Shown here in pieces: positions 42,297 to 50,978 of a DNA stretch of 64,000 nucleotides. Source of the stretch: Variovorax fucosicus (GTDB lineage Bacteria; Pseudomonadota; Gammaproteobacteria; Burkholderiales; Burkholderiaceae_C); contig NZ_JASZYU010000005.1 in assembly GCF_030316825.1 (NCBI RefSeq), positions 182,001 to 246,000 on the forward strand, given 5' to 3'. The position numbers and the translations under genes were made by a program. Every line of letters starts with the position of its first letter. The first letter of the stretch is position 1. The notes beneath the pieces were generated by a model. That model was not told where the DNA came from. It saw nothing but the letters and a program-made list of their open reading frames with translations, and made no database searches.

Positions 42297-43246
42297 GGCA
42301 CCCACCAGTAGCGCAGCGCGTGAAAGTAGATCGGCGCAGCGAAGATCACCGAATCGAGCCGGTCCAGCATGCCGCCATGGCCTTCGATCATGGTGCCCCA
42401 GTCTTTCACGCCGCGGTCGCGTTTGATGGCCGACATCACGAGGCCGCCGAAGAAGCCCATGAGGCAGATCGTGAGCGCCATCAGCGCGGCTTGCCAGGCG
42501 TTGAACGGCGTGGCCCACGAGAGCGCGGCGCCCAGCGCGGTGGCGCTCGCCACGCCGCCGATCAGGCCTTCCCAGGTCTTGGAGGGCGAGAGTTCGGGCG
42601 CGACCTTGCGTTTGCCGAACAGCTTGCCCCACACGTACTGGAGCACGTCGCTGCCCTGCACCACGATCACAAGGAACGCGATCAGCAACAGGTTGCGCCC
42701 TTCGAAACCGGGAATCTGCAGCGTGAGCAGGGCCGGCACATGGCTGATGCAGAACACGCACACCATCAGTCCCCACTGGATCTTCGAGGTGCGCTCCAGA
42801 AAGCGCTGCGTGTCGCCGCCCACGGCCGCGAGGATCGGCAGCACCAGGAACGCATAGACAGGAATGAAGATCGAGTAGAGCCCGTACCAGTCGATCCAGA
42901 TCAGGAAGTACTGCACCGGCAGCGCCACGAAGAACGCAAGCGCAATCGCATGGTGATCGCCGCGCCGCGTGTAGGCCAGGCTGATGAACTCGCGCAGCGC
43001 ATAGAACGAGATCAGGTAGAACAGCACGATCACGCCGCCCTTGCCGAACGCGAAGGCGAGCCCGATCACCGCCACCATCACCCACCAGGCATTCACGCGC
43101 GAGTTGAGGTTGTCGATCACCGAATGCGGCTGGCCCTGCGCCACGCGCCACTTGAGCAGCGCGCCGATGGCCGAGGCCAGCAGTAGCACGCCGAAGACGC
43201 CGCCGAAGAGCTGCAGAGTGGTCCACGCGAAAGGAGAAAGGTTCAT
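42293..43246 (-). CDS. ynbB: CDP-diacylglycerol synthase (CdsA/YnbB-like)
   Basis: A 317-residue multi-pass membrane protein of the phosphatidate cytidylyltransferase family. It has SPSKTWEGLIGG and the C-terminal signature KRDRGVKDWGTMIEGHGGMLDRLDS. It would activate phosphatidic acid with CTP to CDP-diacylglycerol. Its company (CDP-alcohol phosphotransferase, PAP2/DSP, hydrolase-methyltransferase) matches E. coli YnbB rather than the housekeeping CdsA that sits with dxr. ATG 43246 chosen; it follows AAAGGAGAAAG in the reverse orientation only weakly. Confidence 0.87.
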   Translation of the reverse strand: MNLSPFAWTTLQLFGGVFGVLLLASAIGALLKWRVAQGQPHSVIDNLNSRVNAWWVMVAVIGLAFAFGKGGVIVLFYLISFYALREFISLAYTRRGDHHAIALAFFVALPVQYFLIWIDWYGLYSIFIPVYAFLVLPILAAVGGDTQRFLERTSKIQWGLMVCVFCISHVPALLTLQIPGFEGRNLLLIAFLVIVVQGSDVLQYVWGKLFGKRKVAPELSPSKTWEGLIGGVASATALGAALSWATPFNAWQAALMALTICLMGFFGGLVMSAIKRDRGVKDWGTMIEGHGGMLDRLDSVIFAAPIYFHALRYWWVP

Positions 43247-43256
43247 GTGGTGGGTC

Positions 43257-43946
43257 TCATGCTCTGTCGTACTCGGGGCGCAAGTCGAGCATCGTGGCGC
43301 GGGCACGCGCCATGAAGGTGTTCTTGTCTTCGCCCTCGGCCAGCACGATCGGCGTGCCGTAGCGCACCGTGCAGGCCAGCGGAATCGGCACCAGCGTGCC
43401 CTTGGGCAGAACGCGCTTCAGGTTCTCGATCCACACCGGCACCAGCCGCACGTCGGGGCAGGCGCGCGCCAGGTGATAGAGCCCGCTCTTCAGCGGCAGC
43501 AGCACCTCGTCGCCGATGTTGCGCGTGCCTTCGGGAAACATGATGAGCGAGTCGCCGGCCTGCAGTGCGTCGGCCATCTGTTGCACCGGATTGCTGGCAG
43601 CCGCACCTTCGGCGCCGCCGCCGGTTGCCGTCGAGCCGTCCCGCTTGATCATCAGCGCGTTGAACACCTCTTCGCCGATGAAGCGGCGCAGCTTCGACGC
43701 AAGCCAGTAGTCCTGTCCGGCGACCGGCCGCGTCAGCGCGCGCAGGTCGGCCGGCAGCGTGGCCCACAGCAATACGAAGTCGCCATGGCTCGTGTGGTTG
43801 GCGAAGTAGAGCGTCTGCTCTGCCTTTGGCTGGGTGCCGCTCCAGATGGCGCGCACGCCGGTCAGCAGCTTCGCGGCGCCGACGATCAGCCCGGCCGCGA
43901 TGACGGCTGCCACTTTGCGGCTTTCGCCTTGCACGGATGCACTCAT
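43257..43946 (-). CDS. 1-acyl-sn-glycerol-3-phosphate acyltransferase (PlsC family)
   Basis: A 229-residue acyltransferase with the catalytic NHTSHGDFVL (HxxxxD) near residue 50 and the glycerophosphate-binding FPEGTR near 136, and an N-terminal membrane segment. It makes or remodels phosphatidic acid and so would feed the CdsA-like enzyme ten bases downstream. A low-complexity insert (TATGGGAEGAAASN) sits between the two motifs. Confidence 0.88.
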   Translation of the reverse strand: MSASVQGESRKVAAVIAAGLIVGAAKLLTGVRAIWSGTQPKAEQTLYFANHTSHGDFVLLWATLPADLRALTRPVAGQDYWLASKLRRFIGEEVFNALMIKRDGSTATGGGAEGAAASNPVQQMADALQAGDSLIMFPEGTRNIGDEVLLPLKSGLYHLARACPDVRLVPVWIENLKRVLPKGTLVPIPLACTVRYGTPIVLAEGEDKNTFMARARATMLDLRPEYDRA

Positions 43947-43977
43947 GACAACGCCTTCCTCCTGAATCTTTTCTCGT

Positions 43978-44412
43978 TCATCGCAAATCCTCTGTCAGCA
44001 AGGCCAGCACGAACACCGCGATCTGGCAGGCCACCACGATGGCGTGGCGCTGCATCAGTTGACGCGTGCCGAGCACGCGATCGGCCAGTGCGCGCGGCTG
44101 GTCGGGTGCGTCGCGCATGCCGAGCCGCTGCAGCGCGTTGTCGAGCAGGCCCGGCGAGCCGATGCGGCCGTTGGCCAGGCCTTCGAAGAGGCCGATGTCG
44201 AACTGCAGCCGCAGCGCCAGGTAGCGCTCGAGCACGCCGAGCACCGCGACCGCGCCGAAGGCCAGGCACGAGGTCAACGGAAGCGAGCGCGCGGTCAACG
44301 CCAGCACGCCGAGCGCGATGCCGCTCAGCACGAAGCCGAAGGCGGCGATGACGCCGTTCGCGCGCAGCAGGCTCGCGGTGCCGGTGCACAGGGCGCGGTC
44401 GTCGTCATTCAT
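43978..44412 (-). CDS. Small membrane protein of unknown function in the lipid operon
   Basis: A 144-residue protein with hydrophobic segments near residues 20-45 (VIAAFGFVLSGIALGVLAL...) and at the C-terminus (AIVVACQIAVFVLALL), and a charged centre (RLGMRDAPDQPRALADRVLGTRQ). The start ATG lies eight bases inside the end of the PAP2-phosphatase gene. I do not recognise a family. Coupling suggests it is a partner of the lipid enzymes. Confidence 0.7.
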   Translation of the reverse strand: MNDDDRALCTGTASLLRANGVIAAFGFVLSGIALGVLALTARSLPLTSCLAFGAVAVLGVLERYLALRLQFDIGLFEGLANGRIGSPGLLDNALQRLGMRDAPDQPRALADRVLGTRQLMQRHAIVVACQIAVFVLALLTEDLR

Positions 44413-45742
44413 GGTGTCGTGCGCCTCGCGTGGCTTGTTCGAGCGCCGCGTGCCAGGCCGGGCGCAGCACGATCTGCGGGCGTGCCTGCCGCACCAGCTT
44501 CTCCGCATCGGCCAGCGCGGGCGTACCGTCGCCATGCGTCGCAACCCAGCCGATCAACGCTGCGGCGCTGCGCGAAAAGCCGAGTGCGCAGCAGATCCAG
44601 ACGGCGTCGCCGCTGCGGCGCTGCGCCTCGATCACGGCGGCCGCGCGCCGCAGCCGCGCGGGCTGCGGCACCACCAGGTCGAGCATCGGCACGCAGCGCG
44701 CGCCGGCGACCGGGGGCAACTGCAGCTCGGCGCTCAGGCTCAGCAGCCGCGGCCGGCCGGCGGCCTGCCATTCGGTGGCGTTCGGAATGCGGCCCAGCCG
44801 CAGGCCCGGCAGCACCTCGACCGAAGCCGGCAGCTTGCGCGTCCAGAGCCAGGCGTTCAGCGCGGCGCCGGCACGGTAGGGCCCCAGCAGCCAGCGCGCC
44901 GACCAGGCCATGCGGCCGCGCGCATCCATCTGGAAGCCGCGCGCACCGAAGCCGATGTAGTTGAGTGCCACGGCGGCGAGCGACGCCGCCGGCCAGGCCA
45001 GCCAGAGCGCGATGCCGCCGACGGCAAGCGCCAGCGCCAGGCAGAGCGCCGCGCCGACCGCATAGAAGCCGGCGAGCTTCCAGCGCTGCGGATCGCGCGC
45101 CAGCTTCCAGGCCCGCGGCAGGGCCACCACGCGCTCCAGCGGCCAGAGCCAGACGCAGACGATTCCGAGCAGGGCACCGGTCGGGATGTCGATGAAATGG
45201 TGCTGCCATGTCGTCAGCACCGACGCACAGATCGCGAACGCCCACACATGCATCACCGCACGCGCCCAGCGCGCCGTGACGAGCCGCCGGTACCAGTCCC
45301 ACAGGATCACGGCCAGCGCGATGTGCAGCGAGGGCGCCTGGTTGTAGGGCTGGTCGAAACCGCGCAGCGCGTTGAACAGAAACGCCGGTGCGCCGTCGAC
45401 CGGTGGCTGTCCGAAGCTGAAGTGCAGCGGCCACAGCACGAAGCAGGTGACGGCAATCGCGGTCGCCGTGACGAGGCGCAAGGCATGTCGGTCGACCATG
45501 TGCTTGCTGCGCACCAGAAACAGCGACAGCGCATAGAACACGTTGATCGTCCAGTACGGAAAGATCGTCCATGGCCAGAACGGAATCTGCCGTTCCCATT
45601 CGAAGGCCGCGCTCGGCACCTGGGCGCGCGTGGTCGCCCACCAGTTCGCAAAACCGTAGGTCGCATAGAACAGCGGCCCCAGCAGCGTGAGCCAGGCGGC
45701 TGCGCGCTTCCACGGCCGTTGTGCGAACCATGCAGCGATCAT
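44405..45742 (-). CDS. ynbD: PAP2-like/dual-specificity phosphatase fusion (YnbD-like)
   Basis: A 445-residue fusion. The N-terminal about 300 residues are multi-pass membrane with Aur1/PAP2-like motifs: PSLHIALAV (PSxH) near residue 137 and WQHHFIDIPTG (H...D) near 177. The C-terminal about 140 residues form a cytosolic dual-specificity phosphatase domain: CX5R loop CALGFSRSAAAL near 390. The pair fits E. coli YnbD. One domain could move or remove a phospho-headgroup while the other dephosphorylates a phosphoinositide-like or phosphatidyl headgroup. Start overlaps the end of the hydrolase-methyltransferase gene by four bases. Confidence 0.88.
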   Translation of the reverse strand: MIAAWFAQRPWKRAAAWLTLLGPLFYATYGFANWWATTRAQVPSAAFEWERQIPFWPWTIFPYWTINVFYALSLFLVRSKHMVDRHALRLVTATAIAVTCFVLWPLHFSFGQPPVDGAPAFLFNALRGFDQPYNQAPSLHIALAVILWDWYRRLVTARWARAVMHVWAFAICASVLTTWQHHFIDIPTGALLGIVCVWLWPLERVVALPRAWKLARDPQRWKLAGFYAVGAALCLALALAVGGIALWLAWPAASLAAVALNYIGFGARGFQMDARGRMAWSARWLLGPYRAGAALNAWLWTRKLPASVEVLPGLRLGRIPNATEWQAAGRPRLLSLSAELQLPPVAGARCVPMLDLVVPQPARLRRAAAVIEAQRRSGDAVWICCALGFSRSAAALIGWVATHGDGTPALADAEKLVRQARPQIVLRPAWHAALEQATRGARHHE

Positions 45743-47499
45743 TCCTCGACCCGTACCGCGAGCGATACCGTGAAGATGCCCCACTCGTCGACGCGCTGCG
45801 CGATCTTGCGGAAGCCCGCGGCTTCGACCAGTTGATCCATCTCGGCCTGGGTGCGCCGGCGCATCACCCATGCCTCGCCCTGGCGGTGGCTCGTCAGCGC
45901 GCGCGCGATCATCTCGAGTTGCGGATGCCAGGGCTGGCCGGTGTAGACCAGGTAGCCGCCGTCTTCCACCGCATCGCCGACACCCGCGAGCGAGCGGCTC
46001 ACCATCTCGTTGTCGGGGAACAGTTCGTACAGGCCCGACACCACCGCCAGCGTCGGCCGCGGCACCACGCTCGCGAGGCTCATGCGATCGAAGGCATCGG
46101 CCTGCACGAATTGCGCCACGTCTTCGAGGCCCTTTTCGGCGATCAGCCTGCGACCGTCGCGCACGTTGATCTCACTGTAGTCGCGCAGCAGGATCGACGA
46201 GGCCTTGACCGGGCTGGCGAGCACTGCGTCGAGCACGTAGCGGCCATGCCCGGCCGCGATGTCCATCAGCCGTACTTCGCGGTGCTGCTCGGCCAGCCGC
46301 TCCATCGCTTCGCACAGCAGCTCTTCAACATGAATCTTGCGCTGGCGAATGCCACGCCAACCGATCGAGCCGAGATAGGTCTTGTCGATCGAACGGCCGA
46401 GCGGGCCCATGCCCTGCGGCTCGTTGCGATAGACATAGTCGAGCGTGCTGCCCGAATCGAAACCGGTTGCGTGGCCGAGCGCGACGCCGCGCGACAGCAG
46501 CCCGCCGAAGCGCAGTCCGCCGCGCGTCATCGCCCAGTAGGCGCCGCGCGGCGAGAGCGGCGAGAGCGGCACGGCGAGTGCGCGCGACTCGTCGGCCGTT
46601 TCGCCGTCCAGATGGGCGCTGCGCCGGTCGACCGGCACCGGCGGCGCGTCGAACAGTTGCAGCACGAAGGTGCGGATCGCGGCAACGGCCGGTGCGCGGT
46701 CTTTCTCGCCGAGCGTGTCGTGGAAGAAGCCGGGCAGCTCCATCTTGGTCTTCACCGCGCTGCCGAGCCGCTCGAAGAACTGGTGCTGCGGCTTGTGGTG
46801 CACCACCCAGTCGGCGCCGGAGATCAGCAACTGCGTCGGCAACGTGATCGCGTTGGCGTCGGCCACCACGCGGTCGGCCGCCTCGTAGAGCCCGAGCAGG
46901 ATGTTGACCGCGATCGGCCGCGAAATCAGCGGGTCGCTCTCGTAGCTTGCAATGCGCGCGGGATCGTGCGTGAGGAACTTCGCCTTGACGTAGCTGTTGA
47001 CGAAGAACAGCCCGCGCAGCTTGTGCATCAGGCCCAGGCCAGCCCGCGCGAACGGCACGTAGAGCTTGACCTTGAAGGCCGGCGACGCCAGCGTGAGGCC
47101 GCGCACCCTGGGCGCGTAGTCGTGCGCCCAGGTTGCGATCAGCACTGCACCCACGCTCTGCGCGATCACGTGAATGTCTTCGGGCGGCACGCCGTGCGTG
47201 GTGCCGATGTGGTCGATGAAGGTCTGCACGTCGCGCACCGAGGTCGCAAAGCCGGGGCTGTAGCCGCGCCGGCCGGGCGACTTGCCATGGCCGCGCGCGT
47301 CCCAGGCGAAGAAGTCGAAGTCGGGCAGATCCAGCTCGTCGACCAGGTGCGCCATGCGCGCGCCGTGTTCGTGGCCGCGGTGGAACAGCACGATGGCGCC
47401 GCGCCGGATTTCGCCGGTGGCCGGCCAGTGCCGATAGAACAGCGCGACCTCGTCGTGCGTGCTGAAGTGGTGCTCGTGCGCGATGCGGGAAGTGTTCAT
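45739..47499 (-). CDS. ynbC: Bifunctional alpha/beta hydrolase / SAM-dependent methyltransferase (YnbC-like)
   Basis: A 586-residue fusion, the same length class as E. coli YnbC. Residues 1 to about 300 are a monoacylglycerol-lipase-type hydrolase: LFHRGHEHGARM, WDARGHGKSPG, nucleophile loop VIAQSVGAVL (Ser near 117), Asp in LISGADWVV and His in GFFHDTLGE. Residues about 390-580 form a class I methyltransferase with motif I LMDIAAGHGRYVL and FPDNEMVSRSLAG. Both would act on a lipid or headgroup made by the neighbours. The stop overlaps the start of the phosphatase gene. Confidence 0.87.
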   Translation of the reverse strand: MNTSRIAHEHHFSTHDEVALFYRHWPATGEIRRGAIVLFHRGHEHGARMAHLVDELDLPDFDFFAWDARGHGKSPGRRGYSPGFATSVRDVQTFIDHIGTTHGVPPEDIHVIAQSVGAVLIATWAHDYAPRVRGLTLASPAFKVKLYVPFARAGLGLMHKLRGLFFVNSYVKAKFLTHDPARIASYESDPLISRPIAVNILLGLYEAADRVVADANAITLPTQLLISGADWVVHHKPQHQFFERLGSAVKTKMELPGFFHDTLGEKDRAPAVAAIRTFVLQLFDAPPVPVDRRSAHLDGETADESRALAVPLSPLSPRGAYWAMTRGGLRFGGLLSRGVALGHATGFDSGSTLDYVYRNEPQGMGPLGRSIDKTYLGSIGWRGIRQRKIHVEELLCEAMERLAEQHREVRLMDIAAGHGRYVLDAVLASPVKASSILLRDYSEINVRDGRRLIAEKGLEDVAQFVQADAFDRMSLASVVPRPTLAVVSGLYELFPDNEMVSRSLAGVGDAVEDGGYLVYTGQPWHPQLEMIARALTSHRQGEAWVMRRRTQAEMDQLVEAAGFRKIAQRVDEWGIFTVSLAVRVEE

Positions 47500-47501
47500 G
47501 C

Positions 47502-47554
47502 TATGAATTTGATAGCTTCTCGCGCCCGCAGGACGGGCGCTGCAAGCCGGTTTC
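47502..47554. repeat. GCTAT...ATAGC repeat, family 2, intergenic copy
   Basis: The gap between the YnbA-like and YnbC-like genes reads GCTATGAATTTGATAGC, then TTCTCGCGCCCG and CGGGCGC, and ends GCCGGTTT. The GCGCCCG/CGGGCGC part is a further inverted repeat. It aligns with the block inside anmK (31219-31271). Confidence 0.5.
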
Positions 47555-48175
47555 TTATGAATTCTGCGGTGTGGCGGCGGCTTCGTCCAGCGCGCGGCGA
47601 ACGCGGTTGACGACGGTCCACGCCACCAGCGCTGCCAGCAATGGCATGAGCCAGCCGGACCAGGCCGGCAGCGGCCACCCGAGCGCCACGTAGAGCCCGA
47701 GCGCGCCGAACACGAAGGCGCGGTCGCTCTTGCCAAGCGGCCCGTCGTAGCGGCGCGAGGCGCCGACCGTCGGCCCCAGTGCACCAGCGAACTCGCTCAG
47801 GCCGGCCAGCACGATCAACGCGCCGACCCAAAACGGGCTGAACGGCGCCACCAGCGCAAACGGCAGGTACAGCGCCGCGTCGGACACCACGTCGGTCAGC
47901 TCGTTCAGAAAGGCGCCGAGCCTGCTTTGCTGGCCGAACTCGCGCGCCAGCATGCCGTCGATGGCGTTGAGGCCCATGCGCAGGAACATCCAGAGCGGGA
48001 TCAGCGCGAAGGCGGCCCGCGCCGGCAGCGCGAAGAAGAGCCAGAGGCCCAGCGCCACCGAGATGACGCACGCCGCCATGGTGACTTGGTTGGCCGTTGC
48101 GCCCTGGCGGTGCAGGCGCACCACCATCGGCCGCAACAGGGCCTGGAAACGCGGTTTCAGTTCGTAGATCGACAC
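47555..48175 (-). CDS. ynbA: CDP-alcohol phosphatidyltransferase (YnbA-like)
   Basis: A 206-residue membrane enzyme. The CDP-alcohol motif DGMLAREFGQQSRLGAFLNELTDVVSD (Dx2... AR...G...D...D) is split over residues about 73-99 and is complete. It would join CDP-diacylglycerol to an alcohol, for example an inositol, glycerol or serine-type acceptor. Same size as E. coli YnbA. First gene of the minus-strand operon, divergent from ruvB across 82 bp. Confidence 0.9.
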   Translation of the reverse strand: MSIYELKPRFQALLRPMVVRLHRQGATANQVTMAACVISVALGLWLFFALPARAAFALIPLWMFLRMGLNAIDGMLAREFGQQSRLGAFLNELTDVVSDAALYLPFALVAPFSPFWVGALIVLAGLSEFAGALGPTVGASRRYDGPLGKSDRAFVFGALGLYVALGWPLPAWSGWLMPLLAALVAWTVVNRVRRALDEAAATPQNS

Positions 48176-48257
48176 GCTGCGGGCCTCTTGCCATTCTTCG
48201 GTGCGGCATTCTGCCAGTGGGGCACATGGCTAAACTGCCTCATTCGCCCTATGCCCT

Positions 48258-49313
<1,056 letters not shown>

Positions 49314-49423
49314 GGCCTTCCGCGCCCGCATCCCCTGGCCATAGGATGTGCGGGCGGCTGCGTGGGGCTTACAAGGGCTTCCCGGCGCGGCATGTGTGTT
49401 GCGCCCAACCCGAGGAGCGCTCC

Positions 49424-49915
49424 ATGGCCTACGAAGGCGAACCCCTGAACGCCTGCGGCGTGCTTGACATCGATTTTTCCACCACGCGGGTTGTCGCGGT
49501 CAGCGGGTCGGGCCCGAACATCTGCGGGCATCTGCTGCTGCACGCTGCGGGCCGGGGCCGCCAGTTCCTCTACTTCCAGGTGGCGGGTGTCCATGCCTGC
49601 CCGCGCTACATGACGTCCGACGGCTATTCCCGCTTCCTGCGTGAAAACAGGAAAACGGAACTGGTCCGGCGCGATGTCGACGTCCCCAACCCCGCCGGTG
49701 CCCTGCTCGTGCTGGAAGAACTGATGTCGAAACCCTGGACATGGTGGCTGCTGCCGCACAACTGCGTCGCGTTCTGCGAGGATGTCATCGTTGGCGGAGG
49801 CGGCACCTGGAACTCGCGCAGCAACTGTCCGGCGATTGCCACGGATGCGTACCTCCAGGATGCCGCCACGTGGCTACTGAATGGCATCTACAGCACCTAC
49901 GGGATACCGCGCTGA
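49424..49915 (+). CDS. Hypothetical protein with HNCxxF motif (NlpC/P60-LRAT-like?)
   Basis: A 163-residue protein. RBS CGAGGAGCG precedes the ATG. The only motif I see is WLLPHNCVAFCEDVIVGGGG near residue 108, which recalls the NC..F active-site strand of permuted papain-like (LRAT/NlpC-P60) proteins, with a candidate His in NICGHLLLHA near 32. It has many Cys (at least six) and no signal peptide. Not recognised. Neighbours (ruvB, dmeF) give no hint. Confidence 0.6.
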   Translation: MAYEGEPLNACGVLDIDFSTTRVVAVSGSGPNICGHLLLHAAGRGRQFLYFQVAGVHACPRYMTSDGYSRFLRENRKTELVRRDVDVPNPAGALLVLEELMSKPWTWWLLPHNCVAFCEDVIVGGGGTWNSRSNCPAIATDAYLQDAATWLLNGIYSTYGIPR

Positions 49916-49967
49916 ACGTTGCCGCGTGGCCGCGCCGACGTGCCGACCCACCTGACGACCTGAACCC

Positions 49968-50978
49968 ATGCACACTCACGACCTCGCCCCCTGGCGCCAC
50001 GAACATCGCTTCGGCGAAGCGAACGAACACGCCGAGCGCAGCACGCGGCTCGTGATGTGGATCACCGCCGTGACCATGGTGGTCGAGATCGGCGCGGGCT
50101 GGTGGTTCAACTCCATGGCGCTGCTGGCCGACGGCTGGCACATGAGCTCGCACGCGGTGGCGATCGGCCTCAGCGCCTTCGCGTACGCCGCGGCGCGCCG
50201 CTATGCGAACGACCCGCGCTTCGCCTTCGGCACCTGGAAGATCGAGGTGCTGGGCGGCTTCGCGAGCGCATTGTTCCTGCTTGGCGTGGCCGCGCTGATG
50301 GTGGTCGGTTCGCTCGAACGGCTCTGGTCGCCGGCGCCGATCCACTACCGTGAGGCGATGGCGGTCGGCGTGCTCGGGCTGGTCGTCAATCTGGTCTGCG
50401 CCCGCCTCCTGGGCACGGCGCACGGGCATGGCCACGATCATGACCATGAGCACGGCCACGGCCATGCGCATTCACACGACGCCTCGCACGCGCACGGCGA
50501 AGACCTGAACCTCAAGTCCGCGTACATGCATGTGCTGGCCGACGCCGCCACCTCGGTGCTCGCGATCGTCGCGCTGGCCGGCGGCTGGCTCTACGGTTGG
50601 GCCTGGCTCGACCCGGCGATGGGGATCGTCGGTGCGGTGCTCGTGGCGGTCTGGGCGAAGGGGCTGCTGGTGCAGACGGGCCGCGTGCTGCTCGACCGCG
50701 AAATGGACCATCCGGTCGTCGACGAGATCCGCGACGGCATCGAGCGCGGGCTGGCGGCATCGGAAACGCGCGTGGCCGACCTGCACGTGTGGCGCGTCGG
50801 CCGCGGCGCCTATGCGTGCGCCGTCACCGTCGTCACCCATTCACCGACGCTGAGCGCCGACGAGGTGCGGGCCTGCTTCTCGATGCACGAGGAGATCCGG
50901 CACTCCACCGTGGAGATCCAGCGCTGCATGCCGGACGATGAGCATCTGCGCCACGTAGTAGGTTCCCAGCACCCATAG
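49968..50978 (+). CDS. dmeF: CDF family Co(II)/Ni(II) efflux transporter
   Basis: A 336-residue CDF exporter of DmeF type. TM2 SMALLADGWHMSSHAVAIG has the metal-site HxxxD pair reversed to D..H as in DmeF. A very His-rich cytoplasmic loop (AHGHGHDHDHEHGHGHAHSH) lies near residue 146, and TM5 carries SAYMHVLADAATSVLAIV. The C-terminal end (from about 50841) overlaps 138 bp with the convergent desaturase-YhhN gene. Its stop TAG lies inside the latter. Confidence 0.9.
   Translation: MHTHDLAPWRHEHRFGEANEHAERSTRLVMWITAVTMVVEIGAGWWFNSMALLADGWHMSSHAVAIGLSAFAYAAARRYANDPRFAFGTWKIEVLGGFASALFLLGVAALMVVGSLERLWSPAPIHYREAMAVGVLGLVVNLVCARLLGTAHGHGHDHDHEHGHGHAHSHDASHAHGEDLNLKSAYMHVLADAATSVLAIVALAGGWLYGWAWLDPAMGIVGAVLVAVWAKGLLVQTGRVLLDREMDHPVVDEIRDGIERGLAASETRVADLHVWRVGRGAYACAVTVVTHSPTLSADEVRACFSMHEEIRHSTVEIQRCMPDDEHLRHVVGSQHP

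Noticed and set aside
50418..50505. Short GGCCATG/CACGGCCA-type repeats in dmeF as a CRISPR-like array
   Set aside because: They encode the His-rich metal loop of DmeF in frame; no regular spacer length.
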